Positions 15,696 to 22,491 of a stretch of DNA of 24,207 nt are shown here, one piece after another (position 1 is the stretch's first letter; each line of letters opens with the position of its first letter). Made by a program: the position numbers and the translations under genes. Below the pieces are notes generated by a model. That model made no database searches. It was not told the origin of the DNA and saw only the letters and a program-made list of their open reading frames with translations. The stretch comes from a virus, in IMG/VR virus record IMGVR_UViG_3300009596_000004, positions 1 to 24,207 of that record. One strand, 5' to 3'.

Positions 15696-16297
15696 ACTGT
15701 CTTATACAAATCCTCCGCTGTTATTTCTGTTATCCCTAATTCCTGCAAATATTTGGCCGTTGTTTCTAATAAACTAACATACTGCTGTTGAGCTTCACTT
15801 AATGCTCTTCTTACCTCTCTCCCTGCTGATCCGTAATCTTTCCCCCAAAAATAGCCATATTTTTGAGCTAATCCTCCAACTATACCGGCTTCAGGTGCAG
15901 TAAAAGCTTGAGCAAACTCAGAAAGTGAACGGATATATTCGGGAGTCAGCTGTTCCATAATTCTTTTTGTTTCTCTTTCCACCGCTTCTTTTTTTCTTCT
16001 TTCAAAAAATCTGCTTATATCCACAGGTAACGTACCAGGCGCTGTTTGAGCTAAACTAAGAGCCCTTTGCTCCGCCTCTGCCCATGTAGGAGTTATAGTA
16101 GTAGTAATTTGTTCCCTCGTTTCAGCTTCTTTTTTGGGCAAAACTATTCCTAAAAGCTTCCTAATTAATTCCTCCCTTTTAACAGTAGGTGTTTTTTGAG
16201 CAAGTGACCGATAGTAGTTAATAAATTCTTGAACGTTTCTTGCCTGCCTTTTAGCTTTTTTCTTCTTTTTCTTTATACTTGAAAAAAGATCCATCAT
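15683..16297 (-). CDS. Hypothetical basic, helical virion-region protein (204 aa)
   Basis: A run of lysines near the start (SIKKKKKKAKRQARN) is followed by helical segments, a Thr-rich linker near 80-90 (REQITTTITPTWAEAEQRA), and an Ala/Gln-rich C-terminal half (RRALSEAQQQYVSLLETTA). There is no family match that I recognise. Composition and position just before the ejection-type genes suggest a minor virion component. The ATG at 16297 is followed at once by another at 16294, which has better spacing from AGGAGG; the sequence GGATGATGG overlaps the previous stop. Confidence 0.6.
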   Translation of the reverse strand: MMDLFSSIKKKKKKAKRQARNVQEFINYYRSLAQKTPTVKREELIRKLLGIVLPKKEAETREQITTTITPTWAEAEQRALSLAQTAPGTLPVDISRFFERRKKEAVERETKRIMEQLTPEYIRSLSEFAQAFTAPEAGIVGGLAQKYGYFWGKDYGSAGREVRRALSEAQQQYVSLLETTAKYLQELGITEITAEDLYKTVWGF

Positions 16298-16671
16298 CCC
16301 CCTCCTAATAAAATAATATACTGCTCAATATCTCTGTGCATCAAGTACTCTTTATAAACCAAATCAGATTCGTCGTGAGCAAATAAAATTTTAGGAACAA
16401 CTATAATAGGAGGATCTAAAGACACCCCCAGATCCTGCATAAACTGCATTAAAGTTAAATGAATTCTATAATTTTTCAGCATAACATCATACCAATCATC
16501 TGTTTTGGCAATTTGCGCTAAAGTGGGTATTTGAAATGAAGGATCAACTCCTTTAAAGCTACGATATAACTCAGACAAAGTATCAACAAACATCAAATGA
16601 TCTTGATCAGTATCATACAACCAATCTGAAAGCTCTTTATAATAATCTTTGCTTGGTTTAACCTTAATCAT
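16294..16671 (-). CDS. Hypothetical protein (125 aa)
   Basis: Mostly helical and soluble: YYKELSDWLYDTDQDHLMFV, a PTLAQIAKTDDWYDVMLKNY helix, a short hydrophobic strand (PPIIVVPKILFA), and an acidic C-terminal helix ending LLGGG. Eight bases overlap the tail-hub candidate upstream (ATGATTAA), and an AGGA lies eight bases before the start. No family recognised; by location a minor tail or neck component is possible. Confidence 0.55.
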   Translation of the reverse strand: MIKVKPSKDYYKELSDWLYDTDQDHLMFVDTLSELYRSFKGVDPSFQIPTLAQIAKTDDWYDVMLKNYRIHLTLMQFMQDLGVSLDPPIIVVPKILFAHDESDLVYKEYLMHRDIEQYIILLGGG

Positions 16672-18088
16672 TCTGATATCCTACATAATAGAACCAATTT
16701 ATTGGTCCTAAGAGATGTATCTTCATGTAAATTTTGCTCACAAAAGCAAAATCTAAATAGTCGTCTGGTGTATAAATGGAAAAACCGATTTTATATCCTT
16801 TTCGCCCTATATGGCTTCTGAATTCTAAATAATCCGAACCAGTTTGGATATAAAACTCAGATTGCTTCAATCCATAAATGTCGTATAAAAAATCTACTAA
16901 TAAATGACCTTTGCCATTAAGCTTTAAATTTTTAATAAACTTAAAACGAGGTTGGTTTAAATCATGTAAAACCGAAGTGTATTTAAAAGGATAGTATTCT
17001 TCTTTAGCAAAAAGAATTTGGATGTAATCATCAGGCGGAAAAGAAAAACTTGTGTTGTCGCTATTATAAATGCCGTTTATGATTTTAAAAGGAAAATAAA
17101 AAAATTGATTGTATTCTACACTATAACCTACACTTATATTGTCTTGTATACTTGGTATGGTTATTATTTTTTGTCCCTGGTAATTTACAACGCCTGCTTT
17201 CTTAAAGTCTAAGCGCCAAATTTGATCAGCAATCGGCCAATCAAACCTTTCTAACTGCAAACCTTTAATCCAGAACATCCCTAAGTTGCTTAATACTGCC
17301 AATTTATCAAAAACTATAATAGGTTTGCTTTTTTTAAAGTTCATTCTTATGCCAGTATCAAGGATATAAAACGTAGAAGGTGCATTTGAGGCTAAAGATA
17401 CAGTTAACACAAATAGTCCACCATCTGTAAAAATGTAAAGCATATCTTCATAAGGAACTAAATATAAAATCTCAGAAACTTGAGGATGCTGTAAAACTAA
17501 ATAACCACCACCATTTTCGCTCGCAAAAGGATCACCTTGAAAAGAAGGATCAGTTATAGCAGTTCCTGAAAACCGCAAAATTTTCCCATCACCAATAAAA
17601 AGTCGCCCTTTAAAAAATCCCAAAACATTTCCGTTTTGGTTGTATATGTTAATTGTATTGGTTGGCCAAAAAAATACACGTAACGGACTCCCAAGCCCAG
17701 GAACTAAACAAGCAAAAGCAATATCATTAAGAATAATCGCTGTTTTAGGTTCAACTTCTTCAAACCTGAAAAAATAAAGAACCTCTAATTCTTTTAGATC
17801 AAGCAAATAAATACAAGAACCCTTTATTCCAACGATTACATCAACAGGAACATTAAAAGTATAAAAATCAAAAGCTTCCTGGTTGGTTGTAGTTTCTCGT
17901 GGGATGTTTGTCCATCCGTATTTAAGGTCAGGTAACCCGAAAATTTCTTGAGCGTGAGTAGGTTCCCTTTTGGTATTGTCTAAATTAGTAGCTAAACCCA
18001 TTAAGGGAGCTTCAATCTGAACTAAATTACCTAACCCTTCATATTTACGATTAACCTGATATTGCGCAACGGTTTGCTTTTTAGGCAT
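16664..18088 (-). CDS. Putative tail hub / nozzle protein (474 aa)
   Basis: The protein is almost entirely beta-strand in appearance, with repeated strand-turn units such as SEILYLVPYEDMLYIFTDGG, KPIIVFDKLAVLSNLGMFWI and YSVEYNQFFYFPF. This is the pattern of a beta-propeller-like podovirus tail hub such as P22 gp10 or T7 gp12. The segment from a YIFT...GLF unit to a strand containing W and RFDW is in keeping with that family. The gene lies directly after the head-tail adaptor candidate, the order seen in podoviruses. Its start overlaps the upstream stop as TAATG, with AGGGGG about eight bases upstream. The family is inferred from strand pattern and order, not from a diagnostic motif. Confidence 0.6.
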   Translation of the reverse strand: MPKKQTVAQYQVNRKYEGLGNLVQIEAPLMGLATNLDNTKREPTHAQEIFGLPDLKYGWTNIPRETTTNQEAFDFYTFNVPVDVIVGIKGSCIYLLDLKELEVLYFFRFEEVEPKTAIILNDIAFACLVPGLGSPLRVFFWPTNTINIYNQNGNVLGFFKGRLFIGDGKILRFSGTAITDPSFQGDPFASENGGGYLVLQHPQVSEILYLVPYEDMLYIFTDGGLFVLTVSLASNAPSTFYILDTGIRMNFKKSKPIIVFDKLAVLSNLGMFWIKGLQLERFDWPIADQIWRLDFKKAGVVNYQGQKIITIPSIQDNISVGYSVEYNQFFYFPFKIINGIYNSDNTSFSFPPDDYIQILFAKEEYYPFKYTSVLHDLNQPRFKFIKNLKLNGKGHLLVDFLYDIYGLKQSEFYIQTGSDYLEFRSHIGRKGYKIGFSIYTPDDYLDFAFVSKIYMKIHLLGPINWFYYVGYQND

Positions 18089-18657
18089 TAATATACCCCC
18101 TTAGAACCATAAATCAAACAAAGCAATTTATATTCGTTTTCAAAATAAGCTTTTAAACCATACTGTAAATCGTTTTCAGCAAGCCTAATACAAACCTGAA
18201 GAGCTACTAATTCTAAAACAATATCAGGCAAGTAATTTTCAACATCATCTAACTTGTTTAAATCAGTCAAAAAAGGAACATAAACTACCTTCAGTTTTTC
18301 GTTATCGATGCGATATTGCTGAGGGATTAAAAAAATCTTTTGCGGGGCTTTTAAAACGTAATGTAATGGCTTGGTATTAATTTGATAAGGCTCAAAAATG
18401 CTGGGTTTGCGGGTTAATTTGTACTGATAAACGTCTCCTACCAAATAAACACGTCTTACTGCTAAAAAAGGATTAGAAAGTTCCACATAAAAAGGTTTAT
18501 CGGTTAAGTCAAAAGTTTCTTCAGTGGTTATATCTAAATCTAACGCTACCTTATTGCGGCTAAAATTTAAGGTTCGATAAATAAAAGGGTTCTCATCCCA
18601 AGCAACAGGATACCTATCAAAAGCTCTTCGGAGATAATCAGCCGCTGTTATGGTCAA
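18088..18657 (-). CDS. Putative head-tail adaptor (189 aa)
   Basis: The product has an N-terminal helix (TAADYLRRAFDRY), a strand-rich middle, and a C-terminal helical pair LPDIVLELVALQVCIRLAEN / LQYGLKAYFENEYKLLCLIY. Helices of this type, with regularly spaced small and aliphatic residues, are common in phage adaptor or neck proteins (T7 gp11-like). Location between the capsid and tail-hub genes supports this. The start is a TTG at 18657 preceded by AGGAGGAGAGGTG, which lies inside the 3' end of the upstream gene; no better ATG is available in frame. Confidence 0.5.
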   Translation of the reverse strand: MTITAADYLRRAFDRYPVAWDENPFIYRTLNFSRNKVALDLDITTEETFDLTDKPFYVELSNPFLAVRRVYLVGDVYQYKLTRKPSIFEPYQINTKPLHYVLKAPQKIFLIPQQYRIDNEKLKVVYVPFLTDLNKLDDVENYLPDIVLELVALQVCIRLAENDLQYGLKAYFENEYKLLCLIYGSKGVY

Positions 18658-18659
18658 AT

Positions 18660-18950
18660 TTATTCACCTCTCCTCCTTGTTCTAACCTTGCCTTCACTAA
18701 CCAAACCTTCATTGACCAAAGATTGATGAATCTTCAAAAAGTCTTCATAACTTATTTTGTTCCCAAGACTCCTCAGACGGTTATAACATTCTTTTAACTG
18801 AGCCTCGGTAGTTAAAGTAAATCCAAAAAATAGCTCAGCCAACCCATCAGGCAAAACATAATTAGACATTGGGGGGATTTCGATCCCTTCTTCTTCCCAT
18901 CCTAATTTAATGTAAATGTGGGAATTAGTATGATTATATAAAAACGCCAT
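18660..18950 (-). CDS. Hypothetical protein after the capsid gene (96 aa)
   Basis: The N-terminal half is strand-like (HIYIKLGWEEEGIEIPP, a turn-rich LPDGLAELFFG), the second half helical (EAQLKECYNRLRSLG and YEDFLKIHQSLVNEG), ending in a basic tail (KVRTRRRGE). No family is recognised. It is the first gene after the terminator-like hairpin, has a strong SD (AAGGAGG), and lies between capsid and adaptor, so a capsid-decoration or connector role is possible but unproven. Confidence 0.6.
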   Translation of the reverse strand: MAFLYNHTNSHIYIKLGWEEEGIEIPPMSNYVLPDGLAELFFGFTLTTEAQLKECYNRLRSLGNKISYEDFLKIHQSLVNEGLVSEGKVRTRRRGE

Positions 18951-18969
18951 CTGCTTTCCTCCTTATAAA

Positions 18970-18999
18970 GGGGGAAGAGCATGTGAAAATGCTCCCCCC
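18970..18999 (-). terminator. Terminator-like GC-rich hairpin after the capsid gene
   Basis: GGGGG and CCCCC pair outside a second stem of GAGCAT with ATGCTC, with a two-base bulge (AA) and a six-base loop. On the minus-strand transcript the stem is followed by UUUAUAA, so only a short U-run. It may act as a leaky terminator or an mRNA-end stabiliser that raises capsid output relative to the genes beyond. T7 also has a terminator directly after its capsid gene. Positions may be off by a base. Confidence 0.55.
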
Positions 19000-19014
19000 C
19001 CTGCTTAATCAATA

Positions 19015-20103
19015 TTAACCAATAGAAGGTACTCCCTTAATGATAAAGTGAGCCCTGGGCCTATCAGTGTAAAGCTGACCGGTTATCAATGCTAAAGCAC
19101 TCCAAGCCAATTTGCCAGCAACCTGCTTGTTTACCCATTCCGTAATATAGTATTCAATCGGAGAAGCTCCGGTGAAGAAAATGTGGTCCAGGTTAATAAA
19201 GTAAATATCACCATAATAGGAATTACTTACTTGGTAATTGCTCAAATAAGGATCAGGGAATATAGCTATTCCGCCTATATCTATACCTCTAATGTTGTAT
19301 TCCCTGACCTCAGCTATACTCCTCAGGTCGCCAACCATATACCTTTCAATAGACACGAAGCTTTCAGCAATTTTTGTAAAAGTCATAGTATCAGTAAAGG
19401 CAACAGCCGGCATACCGTAAATGTTTCCATAATCTTTCCAGTATTTATTTATCCCACGGTTAATTACCGCATAAATAGGCAAGTTCTCATTACCAGCTAA
19501 GTCTGAATAATTAAACACAGGAGAATTCCACCATGGATACGTTGAGCGGCTAAGTCCACCAAAAGTAGGCTGGTTAACACCGTTATCAATTACATCTTTA
19601 ATTCCGTAAAATTTCTGATCGTTGGTTCCTCGAGTTCCCATCAAATCAGTTTGTAACCCTAAAAACAACTGCCTAACTGCTTCTTCGATTTTTAGCTGAA
19701 CGGTATCAATGATGTTAAGCGGGCTTTCCATAATCAAACCTTCAAAGAACTGAACTTCAAAAGTCTGATAGAGACCAGAAGGAGTAAACTTAGCATATTG
19801 AACATCTACGTAGTAATCTTGCTCAGTAAATTGACCAGTTGTGAAGTTCATATATCGTGGTTGCATGTTAGCTTGGTTAGAAGAATCAGGCCCGCCATAC
19901 ACAGGGAACATCACAAAATCATGTTGGAATGGTTGGCTATCCTGTTTTTCTAAAATTAACTTTAAAAGCGCCGAAACTTTAGGAAGGTTTTGGGCCAAGG
20001 CGTACATTAAAATATTACGCCTTGTAACATTTAACCACCTTGTTAAGGTGGCTGAATCTCTAAAACCTCCACCAATATCAGTTATATATGGGGTAATAGG
20101 CAT
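19015..20103 (-). CDS. Major capsid protein (HK97-fold type)
   Basis: A 362-aa shell protein, of the length usual for HK97-fold capsid proteins. The N-arm (TPYITDIGGGFRDSATLTRW) is followed by a long helix, beta-rich segments with the E-loop (QYAKFTPSGLYQTFEVQFFE), a spine helix (IIDTVQLKIEEAVRQLFLGL), GIKDVIDNGVNQPTFGGLSR and a WW, features seen in many phage capsid proteins. A strand region with P-domain character and AIFPDPYL lies toward the end. The next gene upstream is scaffold-like, as expected. I choose ATG at 20103, seven bases after GGAGGT; a GTG at 20112 would sit almost on the SD. The hairpin at 18970-18999 follows. The call rests on pattern, length and position. Confidence 0.8.
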   Translation of the reverse strand: MPITPYITDIGGGFRDSATLTRWLNVTRRNILMYALAQNLPKVSALLKLILEKQDSQPFQHDFVMFPVYGGPDSSNQANMQPRYMNFTTGQFTEQDYYVDVQYAKFTPSGLYQTFEVQFFEGLIMESPLNIIDTVQLKIEEAVRQLFLGLQTDLMGTRGTNDQKFYGIKDVIDNGVNQPTFGGLSRSTYPWWNSPVFNYSDLAGNENLPIYAVINRGINKYWKDYGNIYGMPAVAFTDTMTFTKIAESFVSIERYMVGDLRSIAEVREYNIRGIDIGGIAIFPDPYLSNYQVSNSYYGDIYFINLDHIFFTGASPIEYYITEWVNKQVAGKLAWSALALITGQLYTDRPRAHFIIKGVPSIG

Positions 20104-20126
20104 CTCTTCCACCTCCTCCTAAAAAT

Positions 20127-20645
20127 TTATTTGGCAATAGCTTTATATAATTCTAAAAGATCTTGTTTTAAGTTGTCACGTCCTTCTATGCCTGAATACC
20201 TGCTTATCAAATCCTTCTCCCGTTTTGTAACTGGTTTGCCTACCATCATGTTTTTTAGCTCCATCTGTTTCTGAGCATAAAACGCACAAGCCGTTTCCCA
20301 TTTCGTAATTCCTGCCTCCTTAGCCAATTGTTCGACCTCAGCCAATTTTTCTCTTGGTATTCCGTACCTATCCATTATTTCATAGGCTTTTTGTAATTTT
20401 TTCTCGTTCTCTAAAGTCTTTAATTTAGTCTCAAGCTCTATCGCTTTTTCATCAAGCTTTTCTATCTTTTTGTTTACCTTTTCCTCTACCCGCTTTTTAT
20501 CCTTAGGCTCAGGGATGTAATAATCGATATTATATTGCTGAAGTAACTGATTCACCTTTTCACGCCACTCGTCATCATACTGGATTTCTTCTAACAACTT
20601 TTCAAAAACCTTCATTAACTCTTTAGGTATTTCGTTCCTTTCCAT
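20127..20645 (-). CDS. Putative scaffolding protein (172 aa)
   Basis: Highly charged and helical, with a coiled-coil segment at about 53-92 (KVNKKIEKLDEKAIELETKL and following), an N-terminal helix (PKELMKVFEKLLEEIQY), and a helical C-terminus that includes a basic stretch (PVTKREKDLISRY). Scaffolding proteins of short-tailed phages are of this type and lie immediately before the capsid gene, as here. No protease domain is seen. The SD is AGAGGAG, eight bases before the ATG. Confidence 0.65.
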   Translation of the reverse strand: MERNEIPKELMKVFEKLLEEIQYDDEWREKVNQLLQQYNIDYYIPEPKDKKRVEEKVNKKIEKLDEKAIELETKLKTLENEKKLQKAYEIMDRYGIPREKLAEVEQLAKEAGITKWETACAFYAQKQMELKNMMVGKPVTKREKDLISRYSGIEGRDNLKQDLLELYKAIAK

Positions 20646-20647
20646 GT

Positions 20648-20791
20648 TTACTTACTCCTCTTACGAGTAGGTTTGTTAAATTTGCCCTCGTATTTAGGAT
20701 CTGTTTGACCAGGGCAAGCCTCAACACCTTTCCCACTTAATATCCCCGAATATTTCTCGGGGTTATATACTTTACCCTTCTTAGTAGACAT
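20648..20791 (-). CDS. Small basic protein (47 aa)
   Basis: A short ORF starting at ATG with an excellent SD (AAGGAGGTG) and ending two bases before the scaffold gene's start. The product MSTKKGKVYNPEKYSGILSG... is rich in Lys and Gly and finishes with TRKRSK. It has a single cysteine and no membrane segment. No family is recognised. Tight spacing and the SD make translation likely. A small basic component of the virion or a DNA-binding peptide are possible roles. Confidence 0.6.
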   Translation of the reverse strand: MSTKKGKVYNPEKYSGILSGKGVEACPGQTDPKYEGKFNKPTRKRSK

Positions 20792-20804
20792 GATTTACAC
20801 CTCC

Positions 20805-20885
20805 TTATATAAATATTTTAAATATTTTAGCTCTTCTTTTCAAAACTTCTTTGATTTCTTCTTTGATTATTTTAACAAATTTCAT
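20805..20885 (-). CDS. Tiny amphipathic peptide ORF (26 aa)
   Basis: The ATG at 20885 lies one base after the preceding stop, with GGAG seven bases upstream. The peptide MKFVKIIKEEIKEVLKRRAK (then IFKIFI) would form a strongly amphipathic helix with a hydrophobic tail. Its stop codon merges into the SD of the next gene. It could be a true short gene or a translated spacer that keeps ribosomes moving; no family evidence. Confidence 0.4.
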   Translation of the reverse strand: MKFVKIIKEEIKEVLKRRAKIFKIFI

Positions 20886-20886
20886 T

Positions 20887-21330
20887 TTAAATCTCCATTC
20901 CCTCTAAAACTTCAGTTTCTTCTTCTTCAGGAAGAGCAACAGTAGGCGGCGCTTCCGTAGTTGCCGGCGTAGCCGTAGGTGATGGCGCCGGTGGTGTTGG
21001 CGATGGTATCGTTGTTCCTGGTCCCGCTACCATTCCCATAATATTTTGCGCTTTTAACAAAGCTTCATTTACATCTATAGCCTTTCCAACACGTTTCATT
21101 ATATCAAGCGCAACATCATTATAATCATCATAAGGCGGAGTAGTAGCTACCGCTTGAGCAAGTACATAAATCAACGCCAAAGCTCCCTCTTTCATAACTT
21201 CTAACCCCTCAGGAGCAGGCCCAGATAAATTAGCCCGTAACACCTCTGGTGATACCGGCCCTGCCTCCAAAGGAGGAGGTATCGTTCCGCTTAACCCCAA
21301 AGTTTTTAATATGTCATTTTTCACATCCAC
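20887..21330 (-). CDS. Hypothetical protein with Pro/Thr-rich linker (147 aa)
   Basis: First full-sized gene after the leader at 21347-21519. An N-terminal part (LKTLGLSGTIPPPLEAGPVS) is followed by a helical domain (GLEVMKEGALALIYVLAQAV; VALDIMKRVGKAIDVNEALL), then a low-complexity Pro/Thr/Ala linker around 105-130 (TIPSPTPPAPSPTATPATTE) and an acidic tail (LPEEEETEVLEGMEI). No family is recognised. Operon position, ahead of the scaffold and capsid genes, suggests a head-assembly or minor virion protein. SD AAGGAGG, in close proximity to the 3' arm of the inverted repeat. Confidence 0.6.
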   Translation of the reverse strand: MDVKNDILKTLGLSGTIPPPLEAGPVSPEVLRANLSGPAPEGLEVMKEGALALIYVLAQAVATTPPYDDYNDVALDIMKRVGKAIDVNEALLKAQNIMGMVAGPGTTIPSPTPPAPSPTATPATTEAPPTVALPEEEETEVLEGMEI

Positions 21331-21346
21331 CCTCTACCTCCTTAAT

Positions 21347-21364
21347 TAGTGGGGAGACATCTGA
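21347..21364. repeat. Inverted repeat arm (distal in the transcript)
   Basis: TAGTGGGGAGACATCTGA on the + strand; pairs at 17 of 18 positions with the arm at 21502-21519. In the minus-strand transcript this arm reads UCAGAUGUCUCCCCACUA, contains an anti-SD-like UCUCCCC, and lies a few bases upstream of the SD of the 147-aa gene. Confidence 0.8.
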
Positions 21365-21400
21365 CTTTTAAAATATTTAAAAAATAGTTTTAAAATTTAG

Positions 21401-21448
21401 TTATTTCCTGGCCTTTTTTCTCACAGTCCTCTTTTTACGCCTCGCCAT
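21401..21448 (-). CDS. Tiny basic peptide ORF (15 aa)
   Basis: ATG at 21448 after AAAGGAGG; product MARRKKRTVRKKARK, eleven of fifteen residues Lys or Arg. The stop of the 16-aa leader ORF upstream overlaps this gene's SD (AGGAGGTAA), so the two are probably coupled. It lies inside the loop of the inverted repeat. It could be a leader peptide or a protamine-like basic peptide; only the SD, start and composition support it. Confidence 0.45.
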   Translation of the reverse strand: MARRKKRTVRKKARK

Positions 21449-21451
21449 GGC

Positions 21452-21502
21452 TTACCTCCTTTTATGGTTTTTGTTTTGTTTGAAAATTTGTTTAACCCTC
21501 AT
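21452..21502 (-). CDS. Leader peptide ORF (16 aa)
   Basis: ATG at 21502 with GGGGAGG six bases upstream; product MRVKQIFKQNKNHKRR. Its SD and the A of its start codon lie in the inverted-repeat arm at 21502-21519, so pairing with the other arm would hide them. The predicted transcription start is only about 16 bases upstream. The stop overlaps the SD of the 15-aa ORF. Best seen as a regulatory leader peptide; expression is not proven. Confidence 0.45.
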   Translation of the reverse strand: MRVKQIFKQNKNHKRR

Positions 21503-21519
21503 CAGATGCCTCCCCACTA
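21502..21519. repeat. Inverted repeat arm (proximal in the transcript)
   Basis: TCAGATGCCTCCCCACTA on the + strand, the partner of 21347-21364. In the transcript it reads UAGUGGGGAGGCAUCUGA, which includes the SD of the 16-aa leader ORF, and starts about where transcription from the promoter at 21525-21552 would begin. Confidence 0.8.
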
Positions 21520-21524
21520 TTATT

Positions 21525-21552
21525 AGTATAACCAACTTTCAAAACATTTCAA
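21525..21552 (-). promoter_or_regulatory. Sigma70-type promoter of the structural operon
   Basis: On the minus strand TTGAAA (21547-21552), a 16-base spacer and TATACT (21525-21530). Expected transcription start is near 21518. It lies between the lysozyme gene and the leader, so the head and tail genes downstream can be driven separately from the lysis group. Confidence 0.6.
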
Positions 21553-21560
21553 CATCCATT

Positions 21561-22004
21561 TTAAAATAAAAGTTTTAAACCTTCAAGATACAACCCTCTT
21601 TCAGCCTCTCTTCTTCTAATCAAGCCTTTTAATTTTCTACCTCCTGCATAAACCCATCTTAAAAACTCATCTGCGGCCTCTAAGTATTCTTGAGCATTTA
21701 ACTTTCTTCTAAGCGTTGAAGCTTTAAAAGCGTAAATTCCAACATTAAAACTAAAACTGATCAGTGCATCAAGCATAAAAGGATGAATCTTTGCTGTTAT
21801 AAAAGGAATTATAGCTTTTTCTACTCTTAAAAGATCGATTATCAAAATAACTTCAGCTTCTTCTTTTGATAATGGTATTTTAATGTTTTCCTCTGGGGTA
21901 ATTACATGTCCATAACCTATTGTTTTAACACCAGCAGGACATAAATAAGGAACAGGCGAAAAACCTTCAAAATGCTTAACTAATTCGATGCATCGGGGAG
22001 TCAT
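21561..22004 (-). CDS. Endolysin, GH24 (T4-type) lysozyme
   Basis: A 147-aa muramidase that cleaves the glycan backbone of peptidoglycan at the end of infection. LVKHFEGF carries the catalytic Glu (E13), followed by YLCPAGVKTIGYGHV with Cys at position 22 where T4 lysozyme has Asp20, and Thr28 as the third residue; spacing E-8-C-5-T matches the T4 E-8-D-5-T. Helical C-terminus with SFSFNVGIYAF, TLRRKLN and LKGLIRRREAERGLYL, typical of the family. No signal peptide or SAR segment, so a holin is needed. I use ATG at 22004, one base after the holin stop and seven after an AGG; an in-frame TTG at 22019 would add five residues and overlap the holin gene. Confidence 0.9.
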   Translation of the reverse strand: MTPRCIELVKHFEGFSPVPYLCPAGVKTIGYGHVITPEENIKIPLSKEEAEVILIIDLLRVEKAIIPFITAKIHPFMLDALISFSFNVGIYAFKASTLRRKLNAQEYLEAADEFLRWVYAGGRKLKGLIRRREAERGLYLEGLKLLF

Positions 22005-22005
22005 T

Positions 22006-22479
22006 TTATAGCCTACCAAAAACCCTTGAAAAAGCCCTATGCCCGAACCAAAAACTGATGATAGCCGCTACAAACTCGTTTTCGCTTGAAGTCCAAACAA
22101 GAGGGATAGCTTCTAAAGTTCCTCCTGCTGTTTTCCACATAGCTATTTTCATTGCTAACCAAAAAGCAATTACTAAATAAGTTATGGTAGGTCTGACGGT
22201 TTGATTAAAAACATTAGACAAAACCTGTAAGGCATCTATCCAGGTTTTTCCGGTAGGTTTAATTTCCATAGGAGCGGCAAAATCATAAACTTTTTTATCA
22301 AGTTCAATAGCGGCTAAAGCCTTTGCTTCTTCTATTCGTAAGGCTGTCATTTCTCTTTGGTATTTCAGCTGAAGTTCAAGCATTTCTATTTCTTGCTTGT
22401 GCCGCTGTTTTTCTTTATAAATTTTTATAACCTCAGGAATCAAAGAACCCACTAAACCTACTATGCTACCTAAAAGCAT
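22006..22479 (-). CDS. Holin-like membrane protein (157 aa)
   Basis: The first 20 residues are hydrophobic (MLLGSIVGLVGSLIPEVIKI), followed by a charged helical region at 21-65 (KEKQRHKQEIEMLELQLKYQ). Two further hydrophobic segments lie at about 98-115 (TITYLVIAFWLAMKIAM) and 134-148 (EFVAAIISFWFGHRAF). VRPTITY before the second and the FWFG.R motif after the third recall the three-transmembrane holins of phages and gene transfer agents. It is placed directly before the lysozyme and would release it. Strong SD (GAGGAGGGG). The family call is from pattern memory, the membrane topology is clear. Confidence 0.7.
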   Translation of the reverse strand: MLLGSIVGLVGSLIPEVIKIYKEKQRHKQEIEMLELQLKYQREMTALRIEEAKALAAIELDKKVYDFAAPMEIKPTGKTWIDALQVLSNVFNQTVRPTITYLVIAFWLAMKIAMWKTAGGTLEAIPLVWTSSENEFVAAIISFWFGHRAFSRVFGRL

Positions 22480-22491
22480 TTAATCCCCTCC

